Positions 51,213 to 60,516 of a DNA stretch of 64,000 bases are shown piece by piece. Location: the NCBI GenBank assembly GCA_903860985.1, contig CAIOSO010000050.1, forward strand, positions 1 to 64,000, given 5' to 3'. Position 1 is the stretch's first letter; each line of letters opens with the position of its first letter. Both the position numbers and the translations under genes were made by a program. The notes below the pieces were generated by a model. The model did not search any database, was not told where the DNA came from, and saw nothing but the letters and a program-made list of their open reading frames with translations. The stretch is from an uncultured Flavobacteriales bacterium. Its GTDB lineage: Bacteria > Bacteroidota > Bacteroidia > Flavobacteriales_D > Crocinitomicaceae.

Positions 51213-51704
51213 ATGTTAAGACGACTCTTTGGTTCTTCACCAAAAAACACGGAAGCAGCGAAAAAGCCTATCACCGCAGCTCCGTTGCACGATGTAAATT
51301 ATCCATCGCTTGTCTTTATTGCGTGGGCAAAAGCGGTAGAAGGAAACAAGGATCTTCAGCTTTGGTTGCGGGATAATGGTTATCCAGAATTGTACATGGC
51401 GACTTTTGCCATTCTCCTGAAGGATGAAGCGCGAAATTGGTTGATTGAAAACGGGTACGCTCATCTAATGGCGATGATTAATGCCGCAGAAGGAAACTTG
51501 AAAGCACAAGAATGGTTATTGAAAAATAACTTTGAAACGCTGTATCACATGTCCTTGGCAATTGATCACGAAGACAATAGCTGGTTTTGGCTAGCGAAGT
51601 TCGCGTCTCAAGAAATACGCATTCTAACCAAATCTATTCAACGAGTGAAAGATGAAATTGAGGAAAACCACAATGACATGCACTCGATTGGTAAAGACGT
51701 TTAA
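51213..51704 (+). CDS. Hypothetical helical-repeat protein, 25-residue period
   Basis: LQLWLRDNGYPELYMATFAILLKDE / ARNWLIENGYAHLMAMINAAEGNLK / AQEWLLKNNFETLYHMSLAIDHEDN / SWFWLAKFASQEIRILTKSIQRVKDE. Confidence 0.8.
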   Translation: MLRRLFGSSPKNTEAAKKPITAAPLHDVNYPSLVFIAWAKAVEGNKDLQLWLRDNGYPELYMATFAILLKDEARNWLIENGYAHLMAMINAAEGNLKAQEWLLKNNFETLYHMSLAIDHEDNSWFWLAKFASQEIRILTKSIQRVKDEIEENHNDMHSIGKDV

Positions 51705-51710
51705 GGAAAC

Positions 51711-52979
51711 TTACAACAACATGGCTGCTGGATTCTCCATGTACGTTTTAAACGTTTGAAGGAAGCTAGAACCTGTTGCACCATCAACTACGCGGTGGTC
51801 ACAAGACAAGGTCACTTTCATGACATTTCCTGGGACAACTTGTCCGTTTTTAACCACAGGAACTTCTTTGATTCCGCCAATCGCTAAAATACAGCTGTCT
51901 GGTGGATTCACAATTGCCGTGAAGGATTCAATCCCGAACATTCCAAGGTTTGAAATCGTGAAGGTATTTCCTTCCCAATCACTTGGTTGTAGTTTTTTAT
52001 CTTTTGCTTTTTGAGCGAATTCACGCACTTCAGCAGAAATTTGAACCAATCCTTTCGTGTCTGCGTGACGAATCACTGGAACCAATAATCCATCTTCTAC
52101 AGCCACAGCTACACCGATGTGAACGTGTTGGTTGCGACGAATGAAGTCACCCATCCACGAGCTATTCACTCCTGGATTTTGTTTCAAGGCCATAGCAACT
52201 GCTTTCACGACTAAATCGTTGAACGAAACTTTCACTCCGTCCATGCTGTTTAATGCTTTTCTAGACGCAATCGCTTGATCCATGTTGATGTCCATTGTCA
52301 AGTAGAAATGCGGCGCTGTAAATTTACTTTCCGCTAAGCGACGAGCAATGGTTTTACGCATTTGACTTACTGGCTCATCTGTGAACGATTCAACACCGCT
52401 TGAAGCAGCTGTAAAGGTTCTTTCAGCTGGCGTGTATGGTGTGTAATGATCCACATCGCGTTTCACGATGCGTCCACTTTCACCTGTTCCAGCAACGGAA
52501 TGAATGTCAATTCCTTTTTCACTTGCCATCTTTTTCGCTAATGGAGATGCGAAAACGCGTCCATTCGTATTGTTCGCGATTGGAGCACTTGTTGTCGCTG
52601 GAGCTGGAGTAGGAGCAGGGGTACTTGCTGCTGGACTCGCAACTGGAGAAGGGGTAGGAGCTGTTTCTGTTTTTGGAGCTTCAACAGCAGCGCCTGGAGC
52701 ATTTGCTCCTGCACTTGCCAATGCCGCAGAAATATCTTCACCAGCTTGACCGATAATTGCCAACACGCTATTTACGGGTGCAGCTTTTCCAGTCTCTACT
52801 CCGATGTGTAATAACACACCATCGTAAAAGGACTCGAATTCCATGGTTGCTTTGTCCGTTTCAATTTCAGCTAGAACTTCACCAGCTTTAACGGCGTCAC
52901 CCACATTTTTATTCCAAGTTGCAACAACACCTTCGGTCATTGTATCACTCAATTTCGGCATGTAAACGATTTCAGCCAT
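51711..52979 (-). CDS. pdhC: Pyruvate dehydrogenase E2, dihydrolipoamide acetyltransferase
   Basis: Lipoyl EIETDKATMEFES; Ala/Pro linker; E3-binding FASPLAKKMASEKGIDIHSVAGTGESGRIVKRDV; catalytic LSCDHRVVDGATGSSFL. Confidence 0.95.
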   Translation of the reverse strand: MAEIVYMPKLSDTMTEGVVATWNKNVGDAVKAGEVLAEIETDKATMEFESFYDGVLLHIGVETGKAAPVNSVLAIIGQAGEDISAALASAGANAPGAAVEAPKTETAPTPSPVASPAASTPAPTPAPATTSAPIANNTNGRVFASPLAKKMASEKGIDIHSVAGTGESGRIVKRDVDHYTPYTPAERTFTAASSGVESFTDEPVSQMRKTIARRLAESKFTAPHFYLTMDINMDQAIASRKALNSMDGVKVSFNDLVVKAVAMALKQNPGVNSSWMGDFIRRNQHVHIGVAVAVEDGLLVPVIRHADTKGLVQISAEVREFAQKAKDKKLQPSDWEGNTFTISNLGMFGIESFTAIVNPPDSCILAIGGIKEVPVVKNGQVVPGNVMKVTLSCDHRVVDGATGSSFLQTFKTYMENPAAMLL

Positions 52980-52999
52980 GGATTCTTTATTTTAAGTTT

Positions 53000-54052
53000 T
53001 TAATATTCTTTGATGTACGGATAGTCAGTTTGCGTGTATACATCTTCGTATAACTCATGTGCTTCTGGATATGGAGAGTTTTCAGCAAATTCCACTGATT
53101 CTTCCACTTCCTTTTTCACCCAAGCAGAAATTTCTTCCATTTCTTTTTCATTTAACCACTTGTTGTCCTGAATAGTAAGTAAACAATGCTCAATTGGATC
53201 TTGTTGCATCCACTCAGCTACTTCGTCTTTTGTGCGGTATTTTTGAGGGTCAGACATTGAGTGTCCTTTGTAACGGTAGGTACGAATATCCAACAATGTT
53301 GGTCCGTCGCCACGACGAGCACGAATACACGCTTCTTCAATCGCTTCGTGAACACTTTCTGGACGCATTCCATTCACCACTTTCGACGGCATTTCGTAAG
53401 AAAGTCCAATTTTCGAAAGGTCTGTTACATTCGTTGTGCGCTCCACCGATGTCCCCATCGCGTAGTTATTGTTCTCAATGATGAAAATCACTGGAAGTTT
53501 CCAGTTCATCGCCATGTTGAATGTTTCATGAAGTGCTCCTTGTCGAACAGCTCCATCTCCCATAGATACAAATGCTACGTTATCGGTTCCGTTGTATTGT
53601 TCTGCGAAAGCAACTCCAGCACCCATGGCAATTTGTGCTCCAACGATTCCGTGTCCACCCATGAAGTTTTTCTCTTTGTCAAAGAAGTGCATGGATCCAC
53701 CTTTTCCTTTGGAACAACCAGTTGAACGTCCGTAAAGTTCCGCCATCAATACACGTGGATCTGTTCCAAGTGCAATTGGATGCGCGTGATCGCGGTATGC
53801 TGTCATGTGTTTATCGCCTGTTTGACAAGCGCTTGCTGTTCCTGCAACAATGGCTTCTTGTCCAATGTAAAGGTGACAGAATCCACCAAATTTTTGTTGA
53901 ATGTACAACTGACCAGTTTTCTCTTCGAAACGACGAATTAATAACATGTCTTTGTACCATTTGATGTACGTTTCTTTGGAAAACTTAGGTTTTCCTGCAG
54001 ATTTAGTAGCAGTGCTTGCTTTTTTTGCGCTTGTTGTAGCTTTTGCTGGCAT
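53000..54052 (-). CDS. pdhA: Pyruvate dehydrogenase E1 component subunit alpha
   Basis: YKDMLLIRRFEEKTGQLYIQQKFGGFCHLYIGQEAI; GKGGSMHFFDKEKNFMGGHGIVGAQI; GDGAVRQGALHETFN. The called GTG 54076 overlaps the -7 box; ATG 54052 preferred. Confidence 0.95.
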   Translation of the reverse strand: MPAKATTSAKKASTATKSAGKPKFSKETYIKWYKDMLLIRRFEEKTGQLYIQQKFGGFCHLYIGQEAIVAGTASACQTGDKHMTAYRDHAHPIALGTDPRVLMAELYGRSTGCSKGKGGSMHFFDKEKNFMGGHGIVGAQIAMGAGVAFAEQYNGTDNVAFVSMGDGAVRQGALHETFNMAMNWKLPVIFIIENNNYAMGTSVERTTNVTDLSKIGLSYEMPSKVVNGMRPESVHEAIEEACIRARRGDGPTLLDIRTYRYKGHSMSDPQKYRTKDEVAEWMQQDPIEHCLLTIQDNKWLNEKEMEEISAWVKKEVEESVEFAENSPYPEAHELYEDVYTQTDYPYIKEY

Positions 54053-54075
54053 AATACGTCCGTTATTTTCGGTCA

Positions 54076-54083
54076 CAAATATA
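54076..54083 (-). promoter_or_regulatory. -7 box TATATTTG for pdhA-pdhC
   Basis: CAAATATA on +, 23 nt from ATG 54052. Confidence 0.5.
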
Positions 54084-54141
54084 AGAAGGAATTTGAATAT
54101 AATTACAAATTGTCATCTTTACACTAAGTGACATTTTTTGA

Positions 54142-54981
54142 TTAGTGAAGTTTAAGTAAATGTTCTATTTTATTTATGGGAATGCTGAACTCAATCGTTC
54201 CCTCCGCATAATTAGAGATTTCATACGGCATATACATGAAATGGATGCTTTTTCCATCAAAATAAAAATTATCGTTGCACGCAAATTGGTCGTTTTCAAA
54301 CCAAAAGTCGAAGGAGTGATCTTTTGAACTTACACTGACGTTTGCAGGAATCCCTTTTGACTTCTTGAAGTACTTTTCGGCAATGCGATTGAATTCCTTG
54401 ATGTCTGTAACAAAATCAGTCAATGATAATTCCTTACCTGAACGTTTATCAAATTGGAAATACCCTGTCCCGTAATTGCCATGCGCGCCACCTTCGTACG
54501 AACTCGACACCTCGGTTAAGGTGGTAAATTCTTTGTGCGCATCATCGATAGCATATTCGTCTGACATCGAATAGGTCATTTCAAATTCCGATTTACTTCG
54601 GTTCGCATATCGTTTAAAATCATTCATCGATTTCTCGATTAGTTGAACAGTCAATGGATCTTTTGAAACGGGCACACCGTCTTTTCGAAACAAGGATTTT
54701 TTAATAAAATCATTGATAGCGACTTGCCAAACATTGAGTTGTCCTTTATCCTCGTAGAACACGTAGGAAATAAAACTGGTGGAAGTGTCCTCGCCTTTAC
54801 CAGCAACTATAGAGTAACTTCCCTTAATCAGTTTCGCTTCATTTTCAGTTGGAAGTTCTTTTTTTACTGCTTCTTTTGGAGTAGGAGCGACGTGTTTCGC
54901 TTCTTTCTTATTCGGTTCTGGCGTTTGACAAGAGAAAAGTGAAAGGCAGGCTCCAAGTAGGATGAAAGTTAAATTTTTCAT
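54142..54981 (-). CDS. DUF3298/DUF4163-like lipoprotein
   Basis: MKNLTFILLGACLSLFSCQTPEPNKKEAK lipobox; EVSSSYEGGAHGNYGTGYFQFDKRSGKELSLTDFV. ATG 54981 overlaps the lgt stop. Confidence 0.75.
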   Translation of the reverse strand: MKNLTFILLGACLSLFSCQTPEPNKKEAKHVAPTPKEAVKKELPTENEAKLIKGSYSIVAGKGEDTSTSFISYVFYEDKGQLNVWQVAINDFIKKSLFRKDGVPVSKDPLTVQLIEKSMNDFKRYANRSKSEFEMTYSMSDEYAIDDAHKEFTTLTEVSSSYEGGAHGNYGTGYFQFDKRSGKELSLTDFVTDIKEFNRIAEKYFKKSKGIPANVSVSSKDHSFDFWFENDQFACNDNFYFDGKSIHFMYMPYEISNYAEGTIEFSIPINKIEHLLKLH

Positions 54982-55826
54982 TGTGCGGGACTGTTTTTTG
55001 ACGCGCGATAAATCAAATAAATTCCACACAGCACAAATGGAATACTTAATAGTTGTCCGGTGTTTAAGCTCCATTCAAAGTCTCTTGCGGTCTGACCAAT
55101 TTTGACGAATTCAATAAAGAATCGGGATCCAAAAATCATGATTAAGAAGGAACCGAAAATGAATCCTTGTTGCTTGAACTTTTCTTTTTTCCAATAAAGG
55201 AATAGGAGGATGAAAAAAGCAAGGAGGTAACAAATCGCTTCGTAAAGTTGAGCTGGATGTCTAGGTGTCGGATCGTACATGTGCAATTGGTCATTCCAAT
55301 AGTTTTGAAATTTGAATGCCCATGGAACATTTGTTGGATCTCCAACCATTTCGTGATTGACTAAATTTCCAAGGCGGATAAACGTCGCGCCAATTGCTAC
55401 AGGAGCGGAAATTCGGTCGAGCATCCACAAATAAGGACGTTTTAATACTTTTTGGGAATAGTACCACAAGGAAAGGAGAATCACAATGGCAGCACCGTGA
55501 CTCGCTAATCCACCTTCCCAAATTTTAAAAATGTCAGCTGGATGAGACAAATAACCGCGGTCGACAACGACACCATTTTGTATTTCGTCGAAAAGAGGAC
55601 CATAGAAAAAAACGTGTCCAAGTCGTGCGCCAATAACGGTTGCTGGAATCATGAACCAAACAAGTTTATCCAACAGTTCGTCGCTGATTTGTTCTTCCTT
55701 GAACATGCGTTTCACCACGAAATAACCGAGAATAAGTCCAGTTACAAATAATAACCCATAGAGGTTAGGCGTTCGCCAACCATCAATAATTTCCGAATCA
55801 ACGGTCCAGTTTATAGCTAAAATCAC
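54978..55826 (-). CDS. lgt: Prolipoprotein diacylglyceryl transferase
   Basis: GLLFVTGLILGYFVVKRMF; GARLGHVFFYGP; GGLASHGAAIVI; RLGNLVNHEMVGDPTNVPWAFKF; PRHPAQLYEA. Confidence 0.94.
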   Translation of the reverse strand: MILAINWTVDSEIIDGWRTPNLYGLLFVTGLILGYFVVKRMFKEEQISDELLDKLVWFMIPATVIGARLGHVFFYGPLFDEIQNGVVVDRGYLSHPADIFKIWEGGLASHGAAIVILLSLWYYSQKVLKRPYLWMLDRISAPVAIGATFIRLGNLVNHEMVGDPTNVPWAFKFQNYWNDQLHMYDPTPRHPAQLYEAICYLLAFFILLFLYWKKEKFKQQGFIFGSFLIMIFGSRFFIEFVKIGQTARDFEWSLNTGQLLSIPFVLCGIYLIYRASKNSPAQ

Positions 55827-56908
55827 TTGTCTCTATTTGAAAGTTCAATCAAAGATAAGGGTTTTTCAGGATTGTGTTTAAAGGGAAGTTTATTTGATCT
55901 ACCTTTTTTGAAAATTCGATTACTGTTCTCGATTCCCTTGCGCATTTCCTTCTGAACCTCTTCAGGTAAGTGAATGGTTTCCAGGCATTCAGATGAACAG
56001 CAGTTCTCCATTTTCTCCTTGCAAGCTTCGCATTGAATGAAGAGCAAATGACATGCGTCGTTCACACAATTCGTGTGCGTATCCGCAGGATCGCCACATT
56101 GATGGCAAACAGCGATGATGTCGTCAGAAATACGTTCGCCTCGACGTTCATCGAATACGAAGTTTTTTCCAATGAATTTATTCTCAATTCCTTGTTCCTT
56201 CGCGTCGTTAGCGTATTTAATGATTCCACCTTCTAATTGATGGACATTTTGGAATCCACGGTGTTTGAACCATGCGGATGCTTTTTCGCAACGTACGCCA
56301 CCCGTACAGTACATGACGATGTTTTTATCCTCGTTACCTTTTAAATACGTCTCTTCGATGTAGGGAAGGGATTCTCTAAACGTATCGACATCGGGAAGAA
56401 TTGCGCCTTTGAAATAACCAACTTCTGATTCGTAGTGGTTACGAAAATCAATGAGAATGGTGTCTGGTCTCTCTGTTAATTCGTTGAATTCTTTTGCATT
56501 CAAGTGTTTTCCTTTATTGGTCACATCGAATGTTTGGTCATCTAATCCGTCCGCAAGAATTTTATCACGCACTTTTATTTTTAACTTCAAAAAGGGGAAT
56601 TCGGCTTCGGAATCATCCACAGAGAAATTAAAACGTACACCCTGTAAAAAATCGATGTCGTACAATTCTTCGCGAAACTGACTCAAGTTGTGTGTTGGGA
56701 CCGCAATTTGTGCGTTGATTCCTTCATGTGCGACGTATGTTCGTCCCACGACTTCTAATTTCGACCACATCAAGAAAAGGTGATCTCTGAATAAGTGAGG
56801 ATTTTCAATTTGTGCGTATTGGTAGAATGAAATGGTGATGAATTGATGTCCCACTTCACGCAAATGCGCTTCTAATTCCTCCTTATTTAATGTGTTCCAC
56901 AGTTGCAT
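55823..56908 (-). CDS. trhO: tRNA uridine(34) hydroxylase, rhodanese family
   Basis: YVAHEGINAQIAVP; LIDFRNHYESEVGYFKGAILPDVDTFRESLP; MYCTGGVRCEKASAWFKHRGFQNVHQLEGGIIKY. Confidence 0.94.
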   Translation of the reverse strand: MQLWNTLNKEELEAHLREVGHQFITISFYQYAQIENPHLFRDHLFLMWSKLEVVGRTYVAHEGINAQIAVPTHNLSQFREELYDIDFLQGVRFNFSVDDSEAEFPFLKLKIKVRDKILADGLDDQTFDVTNKGKHLNAKEFNELTERPDTILIDFRNHYESEVGYFKGAILPDVDTFRESLPYIEETYLKGNEDKNIVMYCTGGVRCEKASAWFKHRGFQNVHQLEGGIIKYANDAKEQGIENKFIGKNFVFDERRGERISDDIIAVCHQCGDPADTHTNCVNDACHLLFIQCEACKEKMENCCSSECLETIHLPEEVQKEMRKGIENSNRIFKKGRSNKLPFKHNPEKPLSLIELSNRDK

Positions 56909-57003
56909 GCTATGTTGAATTAAATAATTAATACAGCAAAGATAAGGAAATGAGATGGCTGAAAAAAATGACGAAAGTCATTAAATACAGAAATAGGAAC
57001 CGC

Positions 57004-57855
57004 CTAACTTGATTTTTCGAAACGTTTACTTTGATTTACTTTCCAGTTGAACCAATATTTCCCAAAAATCAAACTTAGGCTTTTATCAAAGGGAATCTGC
57101 GTCAAGCGTACCAATCCGGTTTTAAAGGTAACTAGGGGATTTCGATGCCATTTTCTAAATCCAATAGATAAACTTGCATCGGTATAAATCATTTGGTGCC
57201 AATATCCAGATGGAATAAATAGCGTGTCGCCATGATCCAATGTAAGCCGATATGCTTTCAACTCTTTCAAAGCTGGGTAATCAGTTAAGTTTACGTTAAA
57301 TAGGTTCACCATGGATGTTGAATTGAAGGGAATTCGGTAAAGTAGATGTGATTGTTTAGGTTCAATAAGAATGATTTCTTTTCGCCCAAAAAGTTGTAGT
57401 AATAGTCCATCGTCGTACATAAAATCATAATGAAGCGGAACCACAGTTCCTTTTCCACCAAGAAACATCATGTTGGGTAACTGAAATGGACAGGTAAAAA
57501 AATCTGGACAAGGAATTTCTTTCGCTAATTTCTTGTTTTTACTGAGTATCGGGTTGACAAACATTCTCAGGTCTGAGGGTTTGTTTTCACGAATCAACTG
57601 AAGCATGTGATTCATCGAAACGGAATGGTCGCCACGCAAATAAGCCGTTCTATTTTTGTGCTGTCTACTGAATACTTTCACCATGAAATGCCCAATTTCT
57701 TTTTCTAAAAAATTGAGGTCCCATTTACTCGCTGGAGTTTGATCGAGAAGTCCTTTAATAAGAACCGGTTTGTTCGTTTTTATCCAGGATTCGTTGAAAC
57801 CAGCCTTGGTAACATCCTTGACGTGAATTTGATCGGTGATATCGGTGAATTCCAT
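57004..57855 (-). CDS. Cupin-like/JmjC-type 2-oxoglutarate oxygenase
   Basis: NKPVLIKGLLDQTPASKWDLNFLEKEIG; FLGGKGTVVPLHYDFMYDDGLLLQLFGRKEIILIEP; GDTLFIPSGYWHQM (HxD...H). Confidence 0.85.
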   Translation of the reverse strand: MEFTDITDQIHVKDVTKAGFNESWIKTNKPVLIKGLLDQTPASKWDLNFLEKEIGHFMVKVFSRQHKNRTAYLRGDHSVSMNHMLQLIRENKPSDLRMFVNPILSKNKKLAKEIPCPDFFTCPFQLPNMMFLGGKGTVVPLHYDFMYDDGLLLQLFGRKEIILIEPKQSHLLYRIPFNSTSMVNLFNVNLTDYPALKELKAYRLTLDHGDTLFIPSGYWHQMIYTDASLSIGFRKWHRNPLVTFKTGLVRLTQIPFDKSLSLIFGKYWFNWKVNQSKRFEKSS

Positions 57856-57991
57856 AGCAATTGGTTTTAGATCATAAATCTAATTGCGAAAAGCAGGAAT
57901 TTAAAATTGAATAACGCATTAAGTATTTGTTAATCTGCGAATTACGCAAATACCAGGAAATAAATACAAGCGATGATATCGAATGAATAGT

Positions 57992-58372
57992 TTAGCTAGG
58001 CAATCTGACTAGGTAAATTTTTCGAATTTCACCTCTCCAGGTGTGGACCTTACCTTCGAATCTTTTTTGATCATCGGATAATTTAAAGGTCAAGAAATTA
58101 GTGATGTTATTCGCATCCATTTGAAAGGTTAAAATGGAACCATCAAATTTTACCTTATGGTAATTAGGTAACCAATCCACTTGCGAATTGTGTAAGGAAA
58201 TCAATAATGAATCATTTTTTTGTATAAGTCGAAGGGTGTCGACATAATCCACGTCACTATCAATCCAATGTTCGGACCAAAGACCAGAAATGGTTGGAAT
58301 GGATTGTTTCATGGAGGAAGTAAGAACGACAATCAATCCAAGAAACAAACTGAAGTGAAGTACATTTTTCAT
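57992..58372 (-). CDS. Hypothetical secreted protein
   Basis: MKNVLHFSLFLGLIVVLTSSMKQ signal peptide; lipocalin-like small beta-rich composition. Confidence 0.6.
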   Translation of the reverse strand: MKNVLHFSLFLGLIVVLTSSMKQSIPTISGLWSEHWIDSDVDYVDTLRLIQKNDSLLISLHNSQVDWLPNYHKVKFDGSILTFQMDANNITNFLTFKLSDDQKRFEGKVHTWRGEIRKIYLVRLPS

Positions 58373-58375
58373 GTT

Positions 58376-59185
58376 TTATACAGCCACATTATATTCGCGT
58401 AGAGCATCGTTCAAGGAAGTCTTTAAATCCGTAGAGGCTTTTCGTTGACCAATAATTAACGCACATGGAACTTGATAGGATCCAGCTGGAAATTCTTTTG
58501 TGTATGTCCCAGGAATCACAACACTTCGCTCTGGCACATATCCGCGGTGTTCGATTGGTTCTGGTCCTGAAACGTCAATGATTTTGGTGGATTTTGTTAG
58601 AACAACATTCGCTCCTAAAACAGCTTGCTTCCCAACACGAACGCCTTCCACCACAATGCAACGCGATCCGATAAACGCATCATCTTCAATAATCACAGGA
58701 GCAGCTTGCAATGGCTCTAATACGCCACCGATTCCAACGCCACCGCTTAAGTGTACATTTTTTCCAATCTGCGCACAACTTCCAACGGTTGCCCAAGTAT
58801 CCACCATGGTTCCTGAGTCTACGTATGCGCCAATGTTGATGTAAGAGGGCATCATAATGACACCCGGTGCAACAAACGCACCATAACGTGCGATTGCATG
58901 AGGAACAACGCGTACTCCTAATTCTTTGTAATTACGTTTTAAAGCCATTTTATCGTGAAACTCGAATGGACCCACTTCAATGGTTTCCATTTGACGAATC
59001 GGAAAGTACATGACAACAGCTTTCTTCACCCATTCATTGACAATCCACTCACCATTTTCTCCTGGTTGAGCAACACGAAGTCGTCCTTTGTCCAAATCTT
59101 CTATTACCGTTTCAATCGCCTTAATCGTATCTTTGTCCTTCAATAATTCACGGTTATCCCATGCTGCTTCAATTTGTTGTCTCAT
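58376..59185 (-). CDS. dapD: 2,3,4,5-tetrahydropyridine-2,6-dicarboxylate N-succinyltransferase
   Basis: MRQQIEAAWDNRELLKD; left-handed beta-helix AYVDSGTMVDTWATVGSCAQIGKNVHLSGGVGIGGVLEPLQAAPVIIEDDAFIGSRCIVVEGVRVG. Confidence 0.96.
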   Translation of the reverse strand: MRQQIEAAWDNRELLKDKDTIKAIETVIEDLDKGRLRVAQPGENGEWIVNEWVKKAVVMYFPIRQMETIEVGPFEFHDKMALKRNYKELGVRVVPHAIARYGAFVAPGVIMMPSYINIGAYVDSGTMVDTWATVGSCAQIGKNVHLSGGVGIGGVLEPLQAAPVIIEDDAFIGSRCIVVEGVRVGKQAVLGANVVLTKSTKIIDVSGPEPIEHRGYVPERSVVIPGTYTKEFPAGSYQVPCALIIGQRKASTDLKTSLNDALREYNVAV

Positions 59186-60500
59186 GCTGTAAGTTTGATG
59201 TTTTTGGAATGAAAAGTAGGATGATTAATCCGATTGCGAAGAAAATCACTAAAGCTAAGATCGATGTTCGGATATTTAAATATCCTTCGATGAGTCCGAA
59301 CGTTAAGGTTCCAACTGCTAATCCGATTTTCTCTGCTAAATCGTAGAAACTAAAATAGGAGGTCAAGTCTTTGGTTTCAGGAAGTAATTTGGAATACGTT
59401 GACCTAGCCAATGATTGAATTCCTCCCATCACGAGTCCAACGATCGCTGCAGCAATGAAAAACTGCCACGGTTCATAAACCAAGTAATAGACTCCGAGAC
59501 ACAGTGCAATCCAAATGACAATGGCAATTCCTATGGACTTTAAGTTTCCAATTTTACGGGAGACTTTGGATAAAAGAAAGGCGCCGAGAATTCCAATAAA
59601 CTGAATAATTAAAATCGAAATAATGAGGTCCTGTTGTTTGATTCCACGGACTTCTTTATTGGCAAAAGCAACAGCCATCACCATGATGGTTTGAACAGCC
59701 ATATTGAACATGAAGAACGAAAATAAATAACGTTTCAATGGAATATTCAACTTGATTTCCTTCCAAACTTTATACACTTCGCGGTATCCTTTGACAATCA
59801 TATTACCCTCCACTTTACTTGTGGCAGTCGATTTAGGTAGGCGAATGAACGAATAGGTCGCAAAACTAATCCACCAAAGACTAACGAGTGGAAACGCAAA
59901 ACGAATAGGAATGGCTTTCGTGAAAACGGTTAGTATCAACACGATAATCAACAAAATAGAACTACCCAAATATCCCATAGAGAATCCACGTGCACTGATT
60001 TTATCGTGGTCTTTCGGTTCAGCGATTTCTGGTAAATAGGAATTGTAGTAGACTAAACTTGCCCAGAAGCCAACGGAGCCAAAGAACAAAGCGAGAATGC
60101 TCCAATCGATGTAGAAAGGACCTCCTTCAACAGAACAGCGATCCGCATGGAAAAAATAAAGGAGTCCGCTTGAGATTGCTCCCAGGTAACAAAAGAACTG
60201 CATAAACAGTTTTCGTTTTCCTCCTGCATCTGCGATTCCCGATAAAATAGGCGTCAACAACGCGACGACGATGTAGGACAAACAGATCAAATAGGCATAA
60301 AACTCCGTGTTTTTGAATTCCATTCCGAAAACAGAAACGGCATCAAAAATGGTTGCTTTGGTAATTGGATCCTTGACGCTTGTTTGTGTTTCGTACAAAA
60401 TTGGAAAAATTGCCGAACTGATAATGAGTGGATAAACGGAATTTGCCCAGTCATACATCACCCATCCGCGGATGATTTTTTTATCTCCTTTTTCAATCAT
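59169..60500 (-). CDS. UMF1/Atg22-like MFS transporter
   Basis: RGWVMYDWANSVYPLIISSAIFPI; LLTPILSGIADAGGKRKLFMQFFCYLGA; GGIQSLARSTYSKLLPE. Confidence 0.88.
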   Translation of the reverse strand: MIEKGDKKIIRGWVMYDWANSVYPLIISSAIFPILYETQTSVKDPITKATIFDAVSVFGMEFKNTEFYAYLICLSYIVVALLTPILSGIADAGGKRKLFMQFFCYLGAISSGLLYFFHADRCSVEGGPFYIDWSILALFFGSVGFWASLVYYNSYLPEIAEPKDHDKISARGFSMGYLGSSILLIIVLILTVFTKAIPIRFAFPLVSLWWISFATYSFIRLPKSTATSKVEGNMIVKGYREVYKVWKEIKLNIPLKRYLFSFFMFNMAVQTIMVMAVAFANKEVRGIKQQDLIISILIIQFIGILGAFLLSKVSRKIGNLKSIGIAIVIWIALCLGVYYLVYEPWQFFIAAAIVGLVMGGIQSLARSTYSKLLPETKDLTSYFSFYDLAEKIGLAVGTLTFGLIEGYLNIRTSILALVIFFAIGLIILLFIPKTSNLQHETTN

Positions 60501-60516
60501 ATACGAATGTAGAAAA

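Noticed and set aside
52504-52749. Low-complexity ORFs (Gly/Ala-rich plus-strand, Gln/Leu-rich minus-strand) in pdhC
   Set aside because: Alternate-frame readings of the Ala/Pro interdomain linker of the E2 protein, not a separate gene or regulatory repeat.
53261-53725. 154-aa ORF antisense to pdhA
   Set aside because: Shadow ORF with His/Arg/Cys-rich composition over conserved pdhA codons.
51711-54076. Apparent loss of E1-beta between pdhA and pdhC
   Set aside because: pdhA-pdhC adjacency with pdhB elsewhere is, to my knowledge, common in Bacteroidetes; not evidence of gene loss.
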